Positions 31,843 to 44,386 are shown, numbered from the stretch's first letter. The stretch is 64,000 nucleotides of DNA from Chinchilla lanigera (GCF_000276665.1 NW_004955435.1:439359-503358); one strand, 5' to 3'. The notes: generated from the letters alone by a model not told the origin. Translations and numbers: made by a program.

Positions 31843-34800
31843 ATGGAATTCTCTCTGGTCTCCACACATCAGCCTGTTGATTCAGTTTCACATGAATCAG
31901 TCAAGAGATCAAAGTGACCTTGGGGTGGGGGGTAAGCACTGTGTTACATAAAGTATAATAGTTTCAAAAAGAAAACCATTTTAAAAACATAAAATAGCAT
32001 TCGTTCTATTATAGTTTTATCATAAAGATTTTTAGTGTTTTAATAGCAAGATGTGCTTTATCTCTTAATAATCTACATCATTTAATTAGAGAAAAGGCAC
32101 AAGTAAAGAACGTTGGATAAACTCACTCAAGTAAACCTTTGGGTCTTTTGAATAAATTTCCGTGTGTTCTCTTGTGCGTACCTGGGGTTCAGGGAGGGTG
32201 AATGCAGTGGGGTCCCTGAGTCCTGGCACACTTAAGAATCTCAATTAGCAAAAACACCTTCACCATATCACTCTCTCCCCTTGCCTGGGACCAGGCTGCC
32301 TCTAGCCCGTATGGAATTTTGTGTGAATGGCAAGGGAACCATTCTGGGATGATGCGCTTTTGTGCTAAGAAAGAGGTGACTGTCCTTGGGCAGATGACCT
32401 CAGGGGAGGTACAGCTGGATTTGAGCCCCGTTATCAGACACTTGTGAAATGCAGACTTACCCTAACTAATGCAAACCAAGAGCTGCACATTTCTCCTTGC
32501 CCCGAAGGGCAATTAATTGGCGGCCACCAACCACGCAGGAAAAGAGGAGTCCTGGTCTTGCTGATGAGAGATAATACTTTCTTGTTAAGCCTATCTTGCC
32601 ATTCTGATGGGGCCTGCTGGTGGTATTCTGTGGTGCTTTCTGAGCTCCGACCCAGGGAAATCCCTTCTTTGTCACTTTGGATAGCTCATTTTGCTAAGTG
32701 ACAACTGAATCTGTCACAACAAAAGCCAAACAAGATGGTGATCTCCCACGTGCATGTGCGGTGCCTCTTCCTTGTGATGTACTCTGTGATGGGCATTCTT
32801 CTGCGAGCAGTTAATTATTGGTCTTCATGCAGAAAATGAATGTGACATTTGAGACAGATGTTTATTGTTTGTTACACATGTACATTTCCAAAACTGCAGC
32901 TACAGGTAAAATTGGTCAAAATTGTCATCATAAAGCCCTCCATGTGTATGTAGAGGGTCCTGCTCTGGCCCCTGACTCATACAAACAGCACACCGATGTG
33001 GTCATACACACACCCTCAAACCTTTCTCTTTATTGGCGTGTTGGATGGAATTTCTTCAACAACTGTGCTCAGGCTGAAACAACTGCTGAGTTCCACCAGG
33101 GGCTGCTGTTGAACTTCTAAAAAAGATCATGTTTCAGAGGAGAAGGGCCGGGAGTGGTGAACGGGGAGGGAGGGATGAAATGGGGGAAGAGGCAGGAAAA
33201 AAAATTCTTGGATGAAAACCTGACATTTCTGTCTGAGGTGAAGCATGCTTTGCTGATGCCGCACATGGAATGTTCCGGAAGTGTCAGTAATGAATACTTC
33301 TATCAGAAATCTTCATATTCTATATCTCTACTTATCATACCCCTAGGAGAGTCATACAAAGACATAGCTGTCAGGGTCTAATTTTGGATCTGAAAACTAT
33401 GGCGGTTGTCAGGCATCTTCTCCCTTGTGTGATATTTATCTTCTCTCACAAACAAACTGAGTGCAGGGTGTTTAATTAATTTCCAAGTGTCTCCCATGGT
33501 AATTTTCCCTCTAATATATTAATACACTGATTTAAACCTTCATTCAGAGGCAGGCTTTTGGTTGAAAATCACTAAAGGCTTAGATGGTGTTTAGTGTTAT
33601 CAATAAGCTACACATTCATCGGTTTGCAGGGAATCAATAAAGTTGCCCTTTCCTCATTTTTATTTTTAGAGGCATCAATGGGATTTTAATTCTTTTAAGT
33701 ATATTAAGGAAATCAGGGGTGAGCTGATTTTGTTATTTTTCTTCTTCTGATTGGAGGCAGTTCTTAGGCTGTTTCTCTTATTGCTTATGGAAGAGTTACT
33801 TCCAGAAAAGTTAGTATTTGGTAACAGGCAAGTAATATTTTTCTTTAAGTAGTCCCTGTCAGAAGAACTTGATTTTTTAAAAAAAACAGAGTTTCTAGAA
33901 ATAAACCACTGAAAGAGACATACCCTGGAAATATACAAATCAGTTTGGATCAACAAGTGAATGGATCTTTTTCCCTCTTCCAATAGCTTTTTCCATAGAA
34001 AATGTGGAATAAAAAGCAGAATGAAAATTGTAAAGGTAACAGGAAGTTGCAGATCCAATGCATGTTTCTTAAACACCATATTTTAGAAACAAATGGTTAC
34101 ATGTTAATTAGCTAACATTCATAATGTATATATGTGTATTTTCTAAAACATCATGCTATACATGATAAATGCATACAATAGTATCTGTTAGCAAAAAGAA
34201 ATAAACAAAATTGAGAAGAAAAACCCAAATGAAAGTGAAAGTGATATCTTTCATAAGTCATATTTGGAAGAGTTTTATTTATTTTGGCAATGCTTATGTC
34301 TTTAATATTATTATGCTCTCAGGTAAAATATTGCCTCAAATTTCATAAATATCTTTTCTCAATTCACCTTTAAGATATTTGATTACTGGGGTTATAGGGT
34401 ATTCCCTGAAGAAATATTTATCTTTCTCTGAAAAAGACATTTAAATATTGAAAAATCATGGCAATAAGAGATAAACACCTACCATCTTCTATGAGGCTTT
34501 TAATTCTTGGCAATTAAAGGTAAAATCCTTGGAAATTTGTGCAACTCTTTCTTCTTTTAGGTCTGAGTATATGTGTGTCTTTTTTTTCATGTACTGGGAT
34601 TTATTCTCATCTCCCCCCAACCCTCAGCACTTGTGATACAAACATTTTTTCCTAGATACATTAGAAAAATTTAATAACCAAATATCTAGTGGGAAAGGAA
34701 TTTTTAAAGTTCAGCTGCTCTGTTAATAATTTGTATTTTTTCCTCTCCTGCATGTTATATGTAAGCACTACAAAAATCAATCTTTTAAATACAGATTGAT

Positions 34801-36262
34801 TCTGACAGCTTTTATTTTATGTGATTTCCAAGGATTGGTATAGAAACGCTTCTTAATTGAAGTAGTTCTCCTTTTTTGGTTTTTATTTTATTGTCCTTTA
34901 CTTCTTGACATCTTGTATATTAAATCAGAGGCTGTTTTAGAGACATAAAATGACAGCTCTCTCAGAGCCCCGTGATTCTGGATCCTGATAGATCTCAAAG
35001 CAGGCAAGTCACTCTCGCAAGCCTCAGAGAAGCTTCCGGCGGGATGGGCGCGTCACCTAGAAACAACGTAAACTGCGGGTTAATCACCCAGGATCGGCTT
35101 GTGTCAATTCCCCGCCGCCCTGCATCCAATTGAAGAGGGAAAAACCAAGAAGCATCTTTTCTTTGCTATTTAATTTAACAGAATCTGAGCTCAACTTGAG
35201 TTTGAAATTATATTTCCCATCAGCCGGGATGGAAAGGCCACTCATGTAATTTAGTAGTGTGTTGTAAAGAAAAATCAAAGTGTCCTCCTGGAATATTTCC
35301 CCCATTGAATCTTCCTCTGATGAGAACACATAAAGAACACATAAAGTGAACCTGGTGTGGCACAGGCATGCACAGAGAACCCATTTGTTACGCGGAGATT
35401 CTGAGAAAAATGCTGTTTGTGTTACTGTGATGTTTGGGAGCTAGAAAAGGGTTATTTAATGAAAATGTATTTATATCGGTCAGTAGAAATACAAATGAGA
35501 TGACACAAAATTATGATAGCTCTGTAATGAACAGTGCAACAGATCAGACCCATGCTCCTCAGAGGTAGAAAGCAAACATTGTATATTGGGAACGGTAACA
35601 AATTGAGTATTCTACATTTGTTTTTCAGTTCTACCTAACTCTTTATAACTTCACAATGTAAGATTCAGAAATTGGAGCCAATTACCATAATACGTGGTGG
35701 TTTGGTGGGAGCATGTTCTACATCAGACAGTTAAAAGGTTTTATTGCTATTAGGAGCATGTTAATGCCCTTGATAATGTCTCTACTTGCTTTGTAATGTC
35801 TCTTGTTGAAGTATAGAATTCTTTTATCTTCTTATTACATTATGCAAAAACTTGAATTGAAAAGATATTTGCAGGAACATTTAAAGTAGTGCATCAATCA
35901 GCTTCAAAGAAGAGAAAATGTTCTTGGAATAGCTTATAAAAGGATAACTGTCAGTTTTATTTTGGATGAACAAAGGCGGCAACGTAAAAAGCACTTTATT
36001 GTAAAAGCATACTGTGCAATTCAATAAATATGCCATATAAATATAAAAGAGAAGAAAGTTCATAATTATCTTATGACTTCAATGTAATTTAAGTAATACT
36101 TTTAAAATGAGTCTAGTAGTGAAGAGCTCTTTTTCTTCAAGGTTCCAAGTTCTAGCCTCTAAATCCTCATTAGGTGATAACTTAACTCTCTCTGATAATG
36201 TAAGAATCTGAATAGATTAGTCATGGTCCTGTTTTTAATATATCTCAGAAAGATGCAGAAAG
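31843..36262. other. 4.4-kb repeat-poor block
   Basis: No interspersed repeat recognised. Contains 'gggcaattaattggcggcca' (near 32508), 'gcagttaattattggtcttc' (near 32808) and a locally GC-richer patch at 34970-35130 with a CCAAT motif at 35126-35130, all inside AT-rich flanks. Open frames (32444-32701, 32818-33120, 33154-33381, 33675-34079 minus, 35084-35329 minus) are unlinked and have no recognisable domains. Candidate non-coding regulatory DNA by inference. Confidence 0.4.
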
Positions 36263-36290
36263 GTGTGTGTGCGTGTGCGTGTGTGCGTGT
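36263..36290. repeat. (GT/GC)n Z-DNA-prone tract
   Basis: Uninterrupted purine/pyrimidine alternation mixing GT and GC steps, the most favourable type for left-handed DNA. Confidence 0.9.
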
Positions 36291-37602
36291 AGAAAGCGTT
36301 AGCAAACATTCTAACAACCACTTAATGGTATAAGCTTTTCAGAATGATTTGTTCTTATCTGCACAGTACTCAATTCTTTCTCATGCTGTCAGTGATGCTA
36401 TAAGACAATTTTGAATTTAAATGTAACTGTATTGTAACTTGAAACAGCATTTCCAAGTGTTCTGTTAGGAAAATCCATTAGCAGTGTAATTTCAGGACTT
36501 TCAAAATCAGGGATGCTTTGTTATTATGCACATAAGGATACTTATACTTTCCTCTAATTAGAAATATTTTTCTTATTCTAGGAAGATGATTTTAAAACTG
36601 AAGATACTAATTATACAAACATTTTTCAAATATGTTTCCTGGGTTATTAACCTGATAAATGCTACCATGATGACTCTTTTTGATAAAGTTTAAAAATCTG
36701 CAATGTGAACTGTCTATTTAAGGAATATGTTTCAATCCAGCACATAGAAAACACATAAAATTTCAGAATAGGAAAAAACCATCCACAGAACTCAGTGTTT
36801 TGGTGACATGTGTTTCTATACACACAGACATTTATGTGGGCATGGACACTCATCTCCTGCGTGTGGAAGGCCCTTGACAAATATTTGTTGATAAAGGTTA
36901 GAATATAAAAAATTCTAATCCATAAAATCTTTCTTCTGTTTTGTGACCTTACCAAGGATGCTAATAATTTATTGAACACAGTAATACAAATTTTCTTCCA
37001 GGTCAAGTCTCTTCAAGATTTAAAAATACTTCATTTGAAGTCAAATAACTAGGCTAATTCACTTTTTCATTCCAATGTTGCTTATAAAATAATATTAATG
37101 ATGTTACATTTCTAAGAATCATTTATTTTAAAGCTATAAATATGGCACTTGATAATAAGACATGAATTCATAACTTTATTTATAATACCATTCTGCAGGT
37201 GACATTTCTTATGACCACTGTACATGAAGCTTAATTCTTTGAAATAATTTTTCCCTATTTGGGAAATATGCAGACCCTCTGCAGGAGCAGCACTGCGCTA
37301 GCTCTGGTCTCTGTGGTACCCCATTTTTTCCTCGCTCCTTTCTCTTGGTCTGCTTGGGAGGGCTCTCATTTTGAAAGCACAAGGAAAATTAACTCATAAA
37401 AAAATTTAATAACAGAACTTCTGAGATTTCAGGAACCTAGAATTCTTAAGTTATTGAACTATGGGAAAAGCTGTAATTTATAACCAGCAACTTAGTATGT
37501 TGTACACATCTGTGTACTGTTTCAGAAAATAAAGATTGTTACCATAGCAACTGCCACATAATATGGAACATACGTTATTTTTGAGATGCCAGGCTTCGTG
37601 TT

Positions 37603-37604
<2 letters not shown>
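36291..37604. other. Unassigned, repeat-poor sequence
   Basis: No repeat recognised. The 114-codon minus frame 36662-37006 is AT-rich and without domains. Confidence 0.4.

Positions 37605-37642
<38 letters not shown>
37605..37642. repeat. (AC)19 microsatellite
   Basis: Perfect AC repeat of 38 bases, likely polymorphic. Confidence 0.98.
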
Positions 37643-37644
<2 letters not shown>

Positions 37645-38660
37645 CCCCCTCATGCCTATTCCTTGATGTTTCAAGGATTTCACCTTTTTTTCTATTTTTA
37701 AGGTGTTCTCTTTAGTGTTCTGTCATTTTAAATATTTTTTTAAAGTTTCTCATACTCTCAGAGTTTCTAAACTAAATTGATAAGTTTGCATAATACTGCA
37801 GTGATTTGGTGACTACTGCTAAGACATTTTCTCACCCAGTCTTACTTGGTTAATTTTTCAAGTTTTTTCTAGTTAATATAGCAACAGTATGTAGTAAGAA
37901 CACATTTAATTACATTTGATACAACAAGTAAATGTTCCTGGTAACAGTTTATTTTTTGGTGCTTTGAGGATTTTATACTGTATGATTATTGTGGCATTTA
38001 CCATTTTGAAAAATTAAAAATGTTACATAAATGTGTACGTCATATTTACTTTCACTTGAAGTCATCATTTAGATGCTATTTAGCATTTTACTTTGACAAA
38101 GTTTTACTCCTTCAAAAGAGTAGATTTTCAGTGTTTTGTGGCAAGTGGTAATGCCAAAAAGTCAGAAAGGTGAGAAATAATTCTGAAGTCTCAATTTAGA
38201 AATCCTGCTAGATTTGTATGCAGAGCAATGAATCAGTGAAAGGAAGGAGGTAATAATATAAAAATAGGGCTCATCTAATATTGCTGAACAAGAGATTGGA
38301 ATATCCAACTGGTTTAGAATAAAAGTCTGAAAGCAAATTTGACATTAGAGCAATGGTTTCTAGCTCTTACTGTGTCTATTTTTGTGGACACATTTGATAT
38401 GATAGGATTTCTTGAGAATGGTGATTTTGTCATCCAGATTAAATGTATTATTGCCATTACTGACGTATTTTATTGGGTTAGATGTTTCCTGGGGAAGTAT
38501 GGGCAGAATGCTGGGTACTGGCTTTCCTGAGACACAACTACCTCTGTATCTTCAGAATGGTTCTACATCATAAAAATGTACTCTATCCGTCCTAAAAACA
38601 AAACACTTCTGGTGGAAAATGGCAGAATGAATAATACTCTTCCTTTCTTTAAAAAAGAGC
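37643..38660. other. Unassigned, AT-rich
   Basis: No repeat or gene recognised. The 63-codon plus frame 38339-38530 has no domain. Confidence 0.4.
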
Positions 38661-38664
38661 ATAA

Positions 38665-38790
38665 TAGTTTAATCAATAAGCACTTATTAAACATCTACCA
38701 TGTGCCAGGCACGGTTTTGGGGATATAAAGATGGATAGGAGAGCTTCCTTGTCTCCAGGGGACTCACAAATCTAATCAGGGAGTGAAGCA
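38665..38790 (-). mobile_element. L2 3' end, antisense
   Basis: 'taagcacttattaaacatct', 'accatgtgccaggcacggtt', 'aagatggataggagagcttc' and 'ccaggggactcacaaatcta' give the classic reversed L2 3' end. Confidence 0.85.
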
Positions 38791-38859
38791 CACCACTCGC
38801 TAGCACCGTGATCTGTATGTTGTGGCCTGATTTTCCACAGACCACACTGGTCAACAACA

Positions 38860-39055
38860 GCAACAGTAATCATAGCTAGCAGTTGTAGAACACTTACTTT
38901 CTGGCAAGTGCTTCAGGTGCATTTCGTGATTTAACCCACGCAGTATTGCTTCGAGGGCTTCACTGGGGTGAAACTGGGCTTAAACAGTTTGAGCAAGTTG
39001 CCTACAGCTATACCGTGTGGAGTTAGGACGCTCAGGCCCCTCACGCCCGAAACGA
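38860..39055 (-). mobile_element. MIR SINE, antisense
   Basis: 'gtagaacacttactttctgg', 'caagtgcttcaggtgcattt', 'cgtgatttaacccacgcag', 'ttgagcaagttgcctacagc' and 'gtgtggagttaggacgctca' match reversed MIR through most of its length. Confidence 0.75.
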
Positions 39056-39204
39056 AGAGCTTTCGCATCTGAACTGCTTGTCTCGTCTGCACCGCTATGT
39101 CTTCATCCTTGGCACCTTTTCTCCTACCAGGCTGTATAGTAGCTGTCTGAGTGGCTTCTTGGTCATCACTTTGCTCCCATAGTCCATTTCCTGCTTGTGA
39201 GAAC

Positions 39205-39920
39205 ATAAATCAGGCCCAGTGTCTGTCCTGCTTGGACCTTCCAGTGGCTTCCCATTACACTGAAACTATAGTCCAAGCCATTTCCATGGCTTACAGAGCC
39301 CTGAGAGCTGGTCACCTCTTTACCCCTAAAACTTCACCCAAACTGCTCCATTATACTTTACACCAAGAAGCAGCGCACTTCTGTAAAGGACCAGATGGTA
39401 AACATTTTTAGATTTGCAGGCCATGCAGCCTGGACCGCAACCACTCAGCTCTACAGTTAGAGCAGAGAAGCAGCCACAGACGTTAAATGGGCAAACGAGG
39501 GAGTGAGTTGTGTTCCAATGAAACTGAGTTTACATACACAGGCAAGAAGCTGGCTACGACCTACAGCCCATAGCTTGCTGACATTTGTTTCTGACTTACT
39601 GTACTATTTTTCATTTTGTCCCTCCAGTGTGCCAAGGAACTCCTACTTTAGAGTCCTCCACTGTCTCTGGACTTCTCCGGCAGGTTAGCTTCTTCTCCAT
39701 CGTTGGACCATCACTGTGACCAAGAGACTGTTTGGCTGCCATATTGAAGGGATTCCAACCTACCCATCTCTACACATCATTATGCATTTTATTTTCTCCA
39801 TAGCTTTTATGATAGGGAAAAGCTCGCTCATTTGTCTCCTTCTTGTTTAATGTCTGTGTCCCTTCTTTATGGTAAGCTATGTCTGAAGAAGACTCTTGTC
39901 TTGGTCACAGTGTTATTTCT
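39205..39920 (+). mobile_element. L2 LINE, sense, interrupted by a hAT element
   Basis: Left part 39205-39370: 'cttccagtggcttcccatta', 'tggcttacagagccctgaga' is L2. Right part from about 39590: 'tgccaaggaactcctacttt', 'ctccatagcttttatgatag' and 'aatgtctgtgtcccttcttt' continues toward the L2 3' end. Frames 39151-39411 and 39503-39688 are L2/hAT chimeras. Confidence 0.7.
39371..39588 (-). mobile_element. hAT-Charlie MITE (MER3-like), nested in L2
   Basis: 'acttctgtaaaggaccagat', 'ggtaaacatttttagatttg', 'caggccatgcagcctggacc', 'gtgttccaatgaaactgagt', 'gcccatagcttgctgac' match the element end to end, about 215 bp. Same family as the fragment at 5634. Exact family name is from memory. Confidence 0.75.
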
Positions 39921-40083
39921 GCCAAACAGATCAGAGACTGTGGCACAGAGAAAAACTGTTTTAGCTGAAGGAGTACAAACCTTTCTTAATCAAAAGCTCA
40001 GGCTTTTAATTATTGCTCAGCACTTCCTTTCCCTAAAAACAAAGTCACACCAATGAGGATTTGAGGGATTTATCAGACTGGAC

Positions 40084-40525
40084 TCACAGACCTTTGTACA
40101 TTGGCAAAGCTCCAGCTGCACATGTTTTTGGTTGATCCAGGGAACTTCTCTCCTGAGCATGAGCAAGGCTGATGTCTGGGCCCACGTTACTTGCTGTGTC
40201 TTGATTTCCCTTATGCTGTTTGTCGGTGCCTTTGCTGACACTGCTACCGTACTCCGTGGTGGCATCACTCCCAGCAGGCTCCTCTGTCACTTCTACCTCG
40301 TAGCTCTGCACCCTCTGGCCATCTTGGACGTCTGTGCCCCACCTCTGGGAACCGCCAGGTTCCGCTTGCTCCTCTGGGGCCTGGTGTGCCTCTGCTGATG
40401 GTTTCCCTGTCCAAGCACCGCTGCCTTCGACAAGAACCTGAGCGTTCGGTGGTGGCCATTGCCTCCAGCCCCGCTGGATGCTGCCACCTGGAAGAGCCAC
40501 GTAGCCTCCAGTCGTCATGGGGTGG
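40084..40525 (-). other. GC-rich segment with an unrecognised 144-codon open frame
   Basis: The minus-strand frame (40084-40518) starts with ATG and ends TGA. The predicted product is hydrophilic and acidic in the middle ('VQSYEVEVTEEPAGSDATTE') with no transmembrane segment, and has no family I recognise. Two other minus frames and one plus frame (40132-40398) are also open here, as expected of stop-poor GC-rich DNA. The base composition differs sharply from the flanks. It could be a decayed retrocopy or exon; no poly(A) tract follows it. On the plus strand 'ggag/gtgaga' at about 40526 resembles a splice donor. Confidence 0.35.
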
Positions 40526-40639
40526 AGGTGAGATGCCCTCCTTTCTGGTTTTCCCTTAATAGCAGTGATTCTGAAATACTGCTGTTTGTACCCCTAAATT
40601 CAAGAACTTTCAGTCTTTGCTTACCACCATCTCCTTAAA

Positions 40640-40862
40640 CGTAATAGCTGATACTTACACAATGCCTGTGGTGCGGCTGCACTGTAGGGAGAGCTTTACA
40701 CAAGAGTTTGTATAATCTTCACAACAGATGTGAGAGAGGAGCACCATCGTCTTCATCTCCTCTGAGGACAGTGAGGTTGGCTGACTCACTCAAGGCCACC
40801 AGTAAGTGACAGAATTGACATCTGAGTCCAGGCTACTGGCTTTGGAATCCGTGCTCCTAATC
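40640..40862 (-). mobile_element. MIR SINE, antisense
   Basis: 'aatagctgatacttacacaa', 'cttcacaacagatgtgagag', 'ctcaaggccaccagtaagtg' and 'cagaattgacatctgagtcc' follow reversed MIR. Frames 40790-41036 on both strands are shadows of it. Confidence 0.8.
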
Positions 40863-40958
40863 AATACTCTGTGCCCAAACACAGAGCTCTGGTTGTCTGC
40901 AGGCACAAGTTGCACTGTATGCACTATCCATACATTTGTTCTGTGGGTGGAAGAGTGC

Positions 40959-41950
40959 TTGAATAGTTTCATCCGGCTTAGTCAGTCTTCTGGGACTCTG
41001 TCATGCATGCTGGTCACCCAATCTATGAAGAAATGAAAGGCTTAGACATGTGTCCATAGGGATAGACGCAAGAAGCGGACACTACACTGTGTCCTAGATC
41101 TCTCTTCCACTGTGTTATGCATGATTGAGATTGAAGATGTCCCCCCAAAGGCTCGTGTGTGTGTGATTTTGGAAGGTGATCTGGATCATGTGGATGTTAT
41201 ATTCATCAGTGAGTTGCTGTTAGGAGGTGATGTCCAGTTGGAAGAAGCTCCAGCTGGGTCACTGGGAGTGGGACCTGGAAGGGTAAGTCTCCAACGCTGG
41301 CTCGTCCCTTTTCTCACTGATTCCTGGCTGTCTTGACACTACAAATCACGTGCCATACAAGACAGACGAGAGACAAATCGGGGGAAAGAGAATGGGCTGG
41401 ATCTTGAATAGTCTTGACCTATGCTAAGATTTTAGATTTAGATTTTATTTTGTAGAAAGTAAAGAGGTAGGAAGTTGGGGGAATTAGTAACAATATTAAC
41501 AGATGACATCTAGATATAGAAGAGGATTCTACTATTCATTTCATAGTGTGAGAGTTTTCAATCTATGATTCAAAGTTCACCTGATGTCTATTCGATCTGT
41601 GGGTAGTTGTGGACTAATCCATTGAAATAGTAGGGACAAGACTCTCCTGTCATGGCTGTAATGTAAACTAGTTACTCACAATATCCCTTGTCAAAATCAG
41701 CTCTATTTTCCCTACACCTTGTGATAAAATTTTGCCTCTTTATAACTGATCCAATTCTCTGCTCTGGCAGGAGTAGATATAATCCTGTGTTCAGGAGTAT
41801 ATATAATCCTGTGTATTGGCCCCAGGGAGACACTCCAAGAAGTTCTAGAAGTATTGCTTTACAGAACCCCACTCATGCAGAGGACATCACAGCTGATTAT
41901 CTTGAATGGCTTTACCCAGATTAATCAGCCTTCTGGGACTCTGTCTTACA
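40959..41950. repeat. Dispersed 49-bp imperfect repeat (40959-41007 and 41902-41950)
   Basis: Both copies begin 'ttgaat' and share 'cttctgggactctgtc' in the same relative position, with scattered differences elsewhere. Direct orientation, 943 bp apart. Not assigned to a family. Confidence 0.75.
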
Positions 41951-43798
41951 TCCTACTCATTTCCCCTCTAGGAAGAAGTGAAGCACAAACCCTTAGTCTA
42001 GGAAGCTACCTACCAAGCATGGTCATCTCTATCAATGCTGGATATGTTCGCATTTTCATGTACACCTGATTAGACACTTATTTATGCTTCACTTTCCTGA
42101 CTCTCTCAAATGGGCACATTAATGGAATTCCAAATGGCATCACAGTGCTGTAAGGGAAGTATGTTTCCCCTTAGGAGCAATATGCCTGTTTGAAATTAAT
42201 GAGTCTCTTCACCCAAGTACTTTTGAATGTGGTCATCTCTTATGTTAGAGAAATATTTAGACATATCTGATTTATGCCACAGCAGAGACCTTAGTCCTTT
42301 GGCATGCTTGTATAAGAGTATGGAAGGAAAGCAACCCAATCGATCTGTTCTACTTTCTGTCTGTTCCCATGCCATGCCAGCTGCTCCCCTGTCTGACCAA
42401 GGAGTGAGAGAAAAGAGAGGAAGGAATGACTGCCAAGGCACAAGGGGAGTGTATTCCATAGGAAAGTACCAGGTACCTTAAAGAAGCTTCTGAGTAATAT
42501 GAAAAAATGATCAGTCGGAAGAAATAGTCACCAATCTTATAACCTGTTTCCTGTTTCCTCAGGGTCAATCTAGAAACACTTCTTTATTCCTATAATTTTC
42601 CAAGTTTCAAAACAGGGTTGTTCTCAGATGAAGACTTCAGTGATTGCTTGATATAAAACACATAAAAACCAGCACTTTTGTTGGCATAAGGGGTCATGTA
42701 CCTTGGAGAGATTTGCACCTAATCCTCTTCTCTCTCACCGTGCACCTCACCATCTCTCACCTATAGGATTTTGACAAATTTGATGTGAAAATTCCTGCCC
42801 TACCTCACCCATTCATTCTGACATTTGCTTTAAGAGTATAGCTTAAATGAAAAAAAATGGTAAAGAAGCATTTAAAGGATGATCAGTTTTGTCTTAATAA
42901 TGAATTACTCTAGACTTCCCGTACTTCCCACTGGAAATGATACGACTTCTTCAAGATAGGGCAAAAGATATCAAAATGCACTGGTTCTTGGAAGCATCCC
43001 TCTCGAGGCTCTTTGTCTCTTTCACTCCCTCAACTCCCCCAGTTACTCCCATAATGTGCTATTCTTTTTTCAAGAGGGGTAAAAGGATCCTTTTACTTAG
43101 CACTCATTACTGATCTATTTCAAGTGATGAGGGTTGGATATCTATCCCAGAACCACATGTAAGTGGAAACCAACTTAGGACCATTTTTAGCCTAAGTGTA
43201 AAATTTCTGGAGAACCATAAATGTAAAACTTTGTCATCACCCACATTTACAATTAAAAAAAAAAAACAGTTCATTTGATGAAAGATGGAGGGCGACAAAA
43301 GACAGGAAAGGGGAGAAGGGAGGGAAGGAGGAGGGAGAGGAGAAGATGCGGAATAGCGACGAGCTAGGGAGGTGGAGATGGTGGCCACTTCTTCACCGCT
43401 GTTTGCTTCCACCTGCAGTATCTCTTATTTGTGAGTGTCCCTCACCTGTTGCTCAGCATTGCTCCAGTCCTGCCCTAACGTGACCGCTGAGCTATTGGAT
43501 GCAAGCTCTCGGCTAGTGAGGCACTATAGAAAGGTCCTCCACCTCTCAGAGTGCATCTGCTCTAAATCCACCTCTGCTTTCAAGGAAGGTTGCTATGCTA
43601 TGGTGTTCCTCCTCTTTTGGAGAAATATTTTCTGTGAATCAAAGAGAAAAATAGAAATTAGAAATACTTGGTCCTTCCTTGAGGTTCTAATTTTCTTCCA
43701 AATATTTTTGAGAAGTACTTTTTGTTCTTTAAGAATTCATCCCAGGTGTGCAATGTCTCCTATGCTTTAGTTATTTATGCACCTCTTTCATGCTACTT
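41008..43798. other. Mostly unassigned sequence
   Basis: No repeat family recognised apart from the short duplications listed. A purine-rich tract lies at 43280-43350 (gga/gaa/gag runs). Frames at 41112-41336, 41672-42069, 42196-42568, 43107-43412 and 43435-43770 lie on both strands, overlap and lack domains. Confidence 0.35.
41769..41816. repeat. 24-bp tandem duplication
   Basis: Unit begins 'aggagta' and contains 'atataatcctgtgt'; copy 1 41769-41792, copy 2 41793-41816, with few differences. Confidence 0.9.
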
Positions 43799-43903
43799 GG
43801 GGCCGGGGATATAGCTCAGTGGCATAAGCACCTGCCTGGCAAGTGCAAGGTCCTGAGTTTGATTCCTGGTATTAAAAAAAAAAAAAAATTACACATGATA
43901 CTT
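43789..43903 (+). mobile_element. ID-like SINE, sense, with TSD
   Basis: Starts 'ggggccggggatatagctca', continues 'gcctggcaagtgcaaggtcc' and ends with a poly(A) run of 15. TSD catgctactt (43789-43798) / catgatactt (43894-43903), one mismatch. Confidence 0.93.
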
Positions 43904-44386
43904 ACATACCATCTGTGCTGTTTCCCTTAATATTTTAAAATCATCTCAAATTGAGTAATTTGACCTTATTTTAAGTCATAAAATTAACAAAATTACAAGT
44001 GTGCTACATTTTTAAAAATAAAGATAAAATATTAAGGTATGCTGCAAATAAAAGTATTTCACCAGCAGTAAATGGTCATTGCTTGGGTAATACCATTCTA
44101 GGAAATGGCCTTCTTCTGGTGTATGACTTGAATACAAACTGAAGACCTGATGAAAATTTATTTGCCATGCAACAAAAAGAAAAAAATGGGGAAAGTGGTA
44201 TGATAGGGAGTTGAAAGAATCTATGGGCCCCAGGATAAATTTATTAAAAAATAAGAATTTTTCAGTATAAATTACCCTCATAAAATATATACTATATTTT
44301 ATATCCTGGTTTTGAGTGATGAAGTTATTGTAAGTCTGTAATCCAAATATGACTATTCACAAAGCATCACACACAGTATGTTGTTT

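Noticed and set aside
33675..34079. 134-codon minus-strand frame
   Set aside because: AT-driven Lys/Ser/Leu-rich sequence without domain, splice or start context.
43799..43893. tRNA-like sequence with box A and box B
   Set aside because: It is the head of an ID SINE with a poly(A) tail and TSD, not a tRNA gene. The same holds for the other ID copies.
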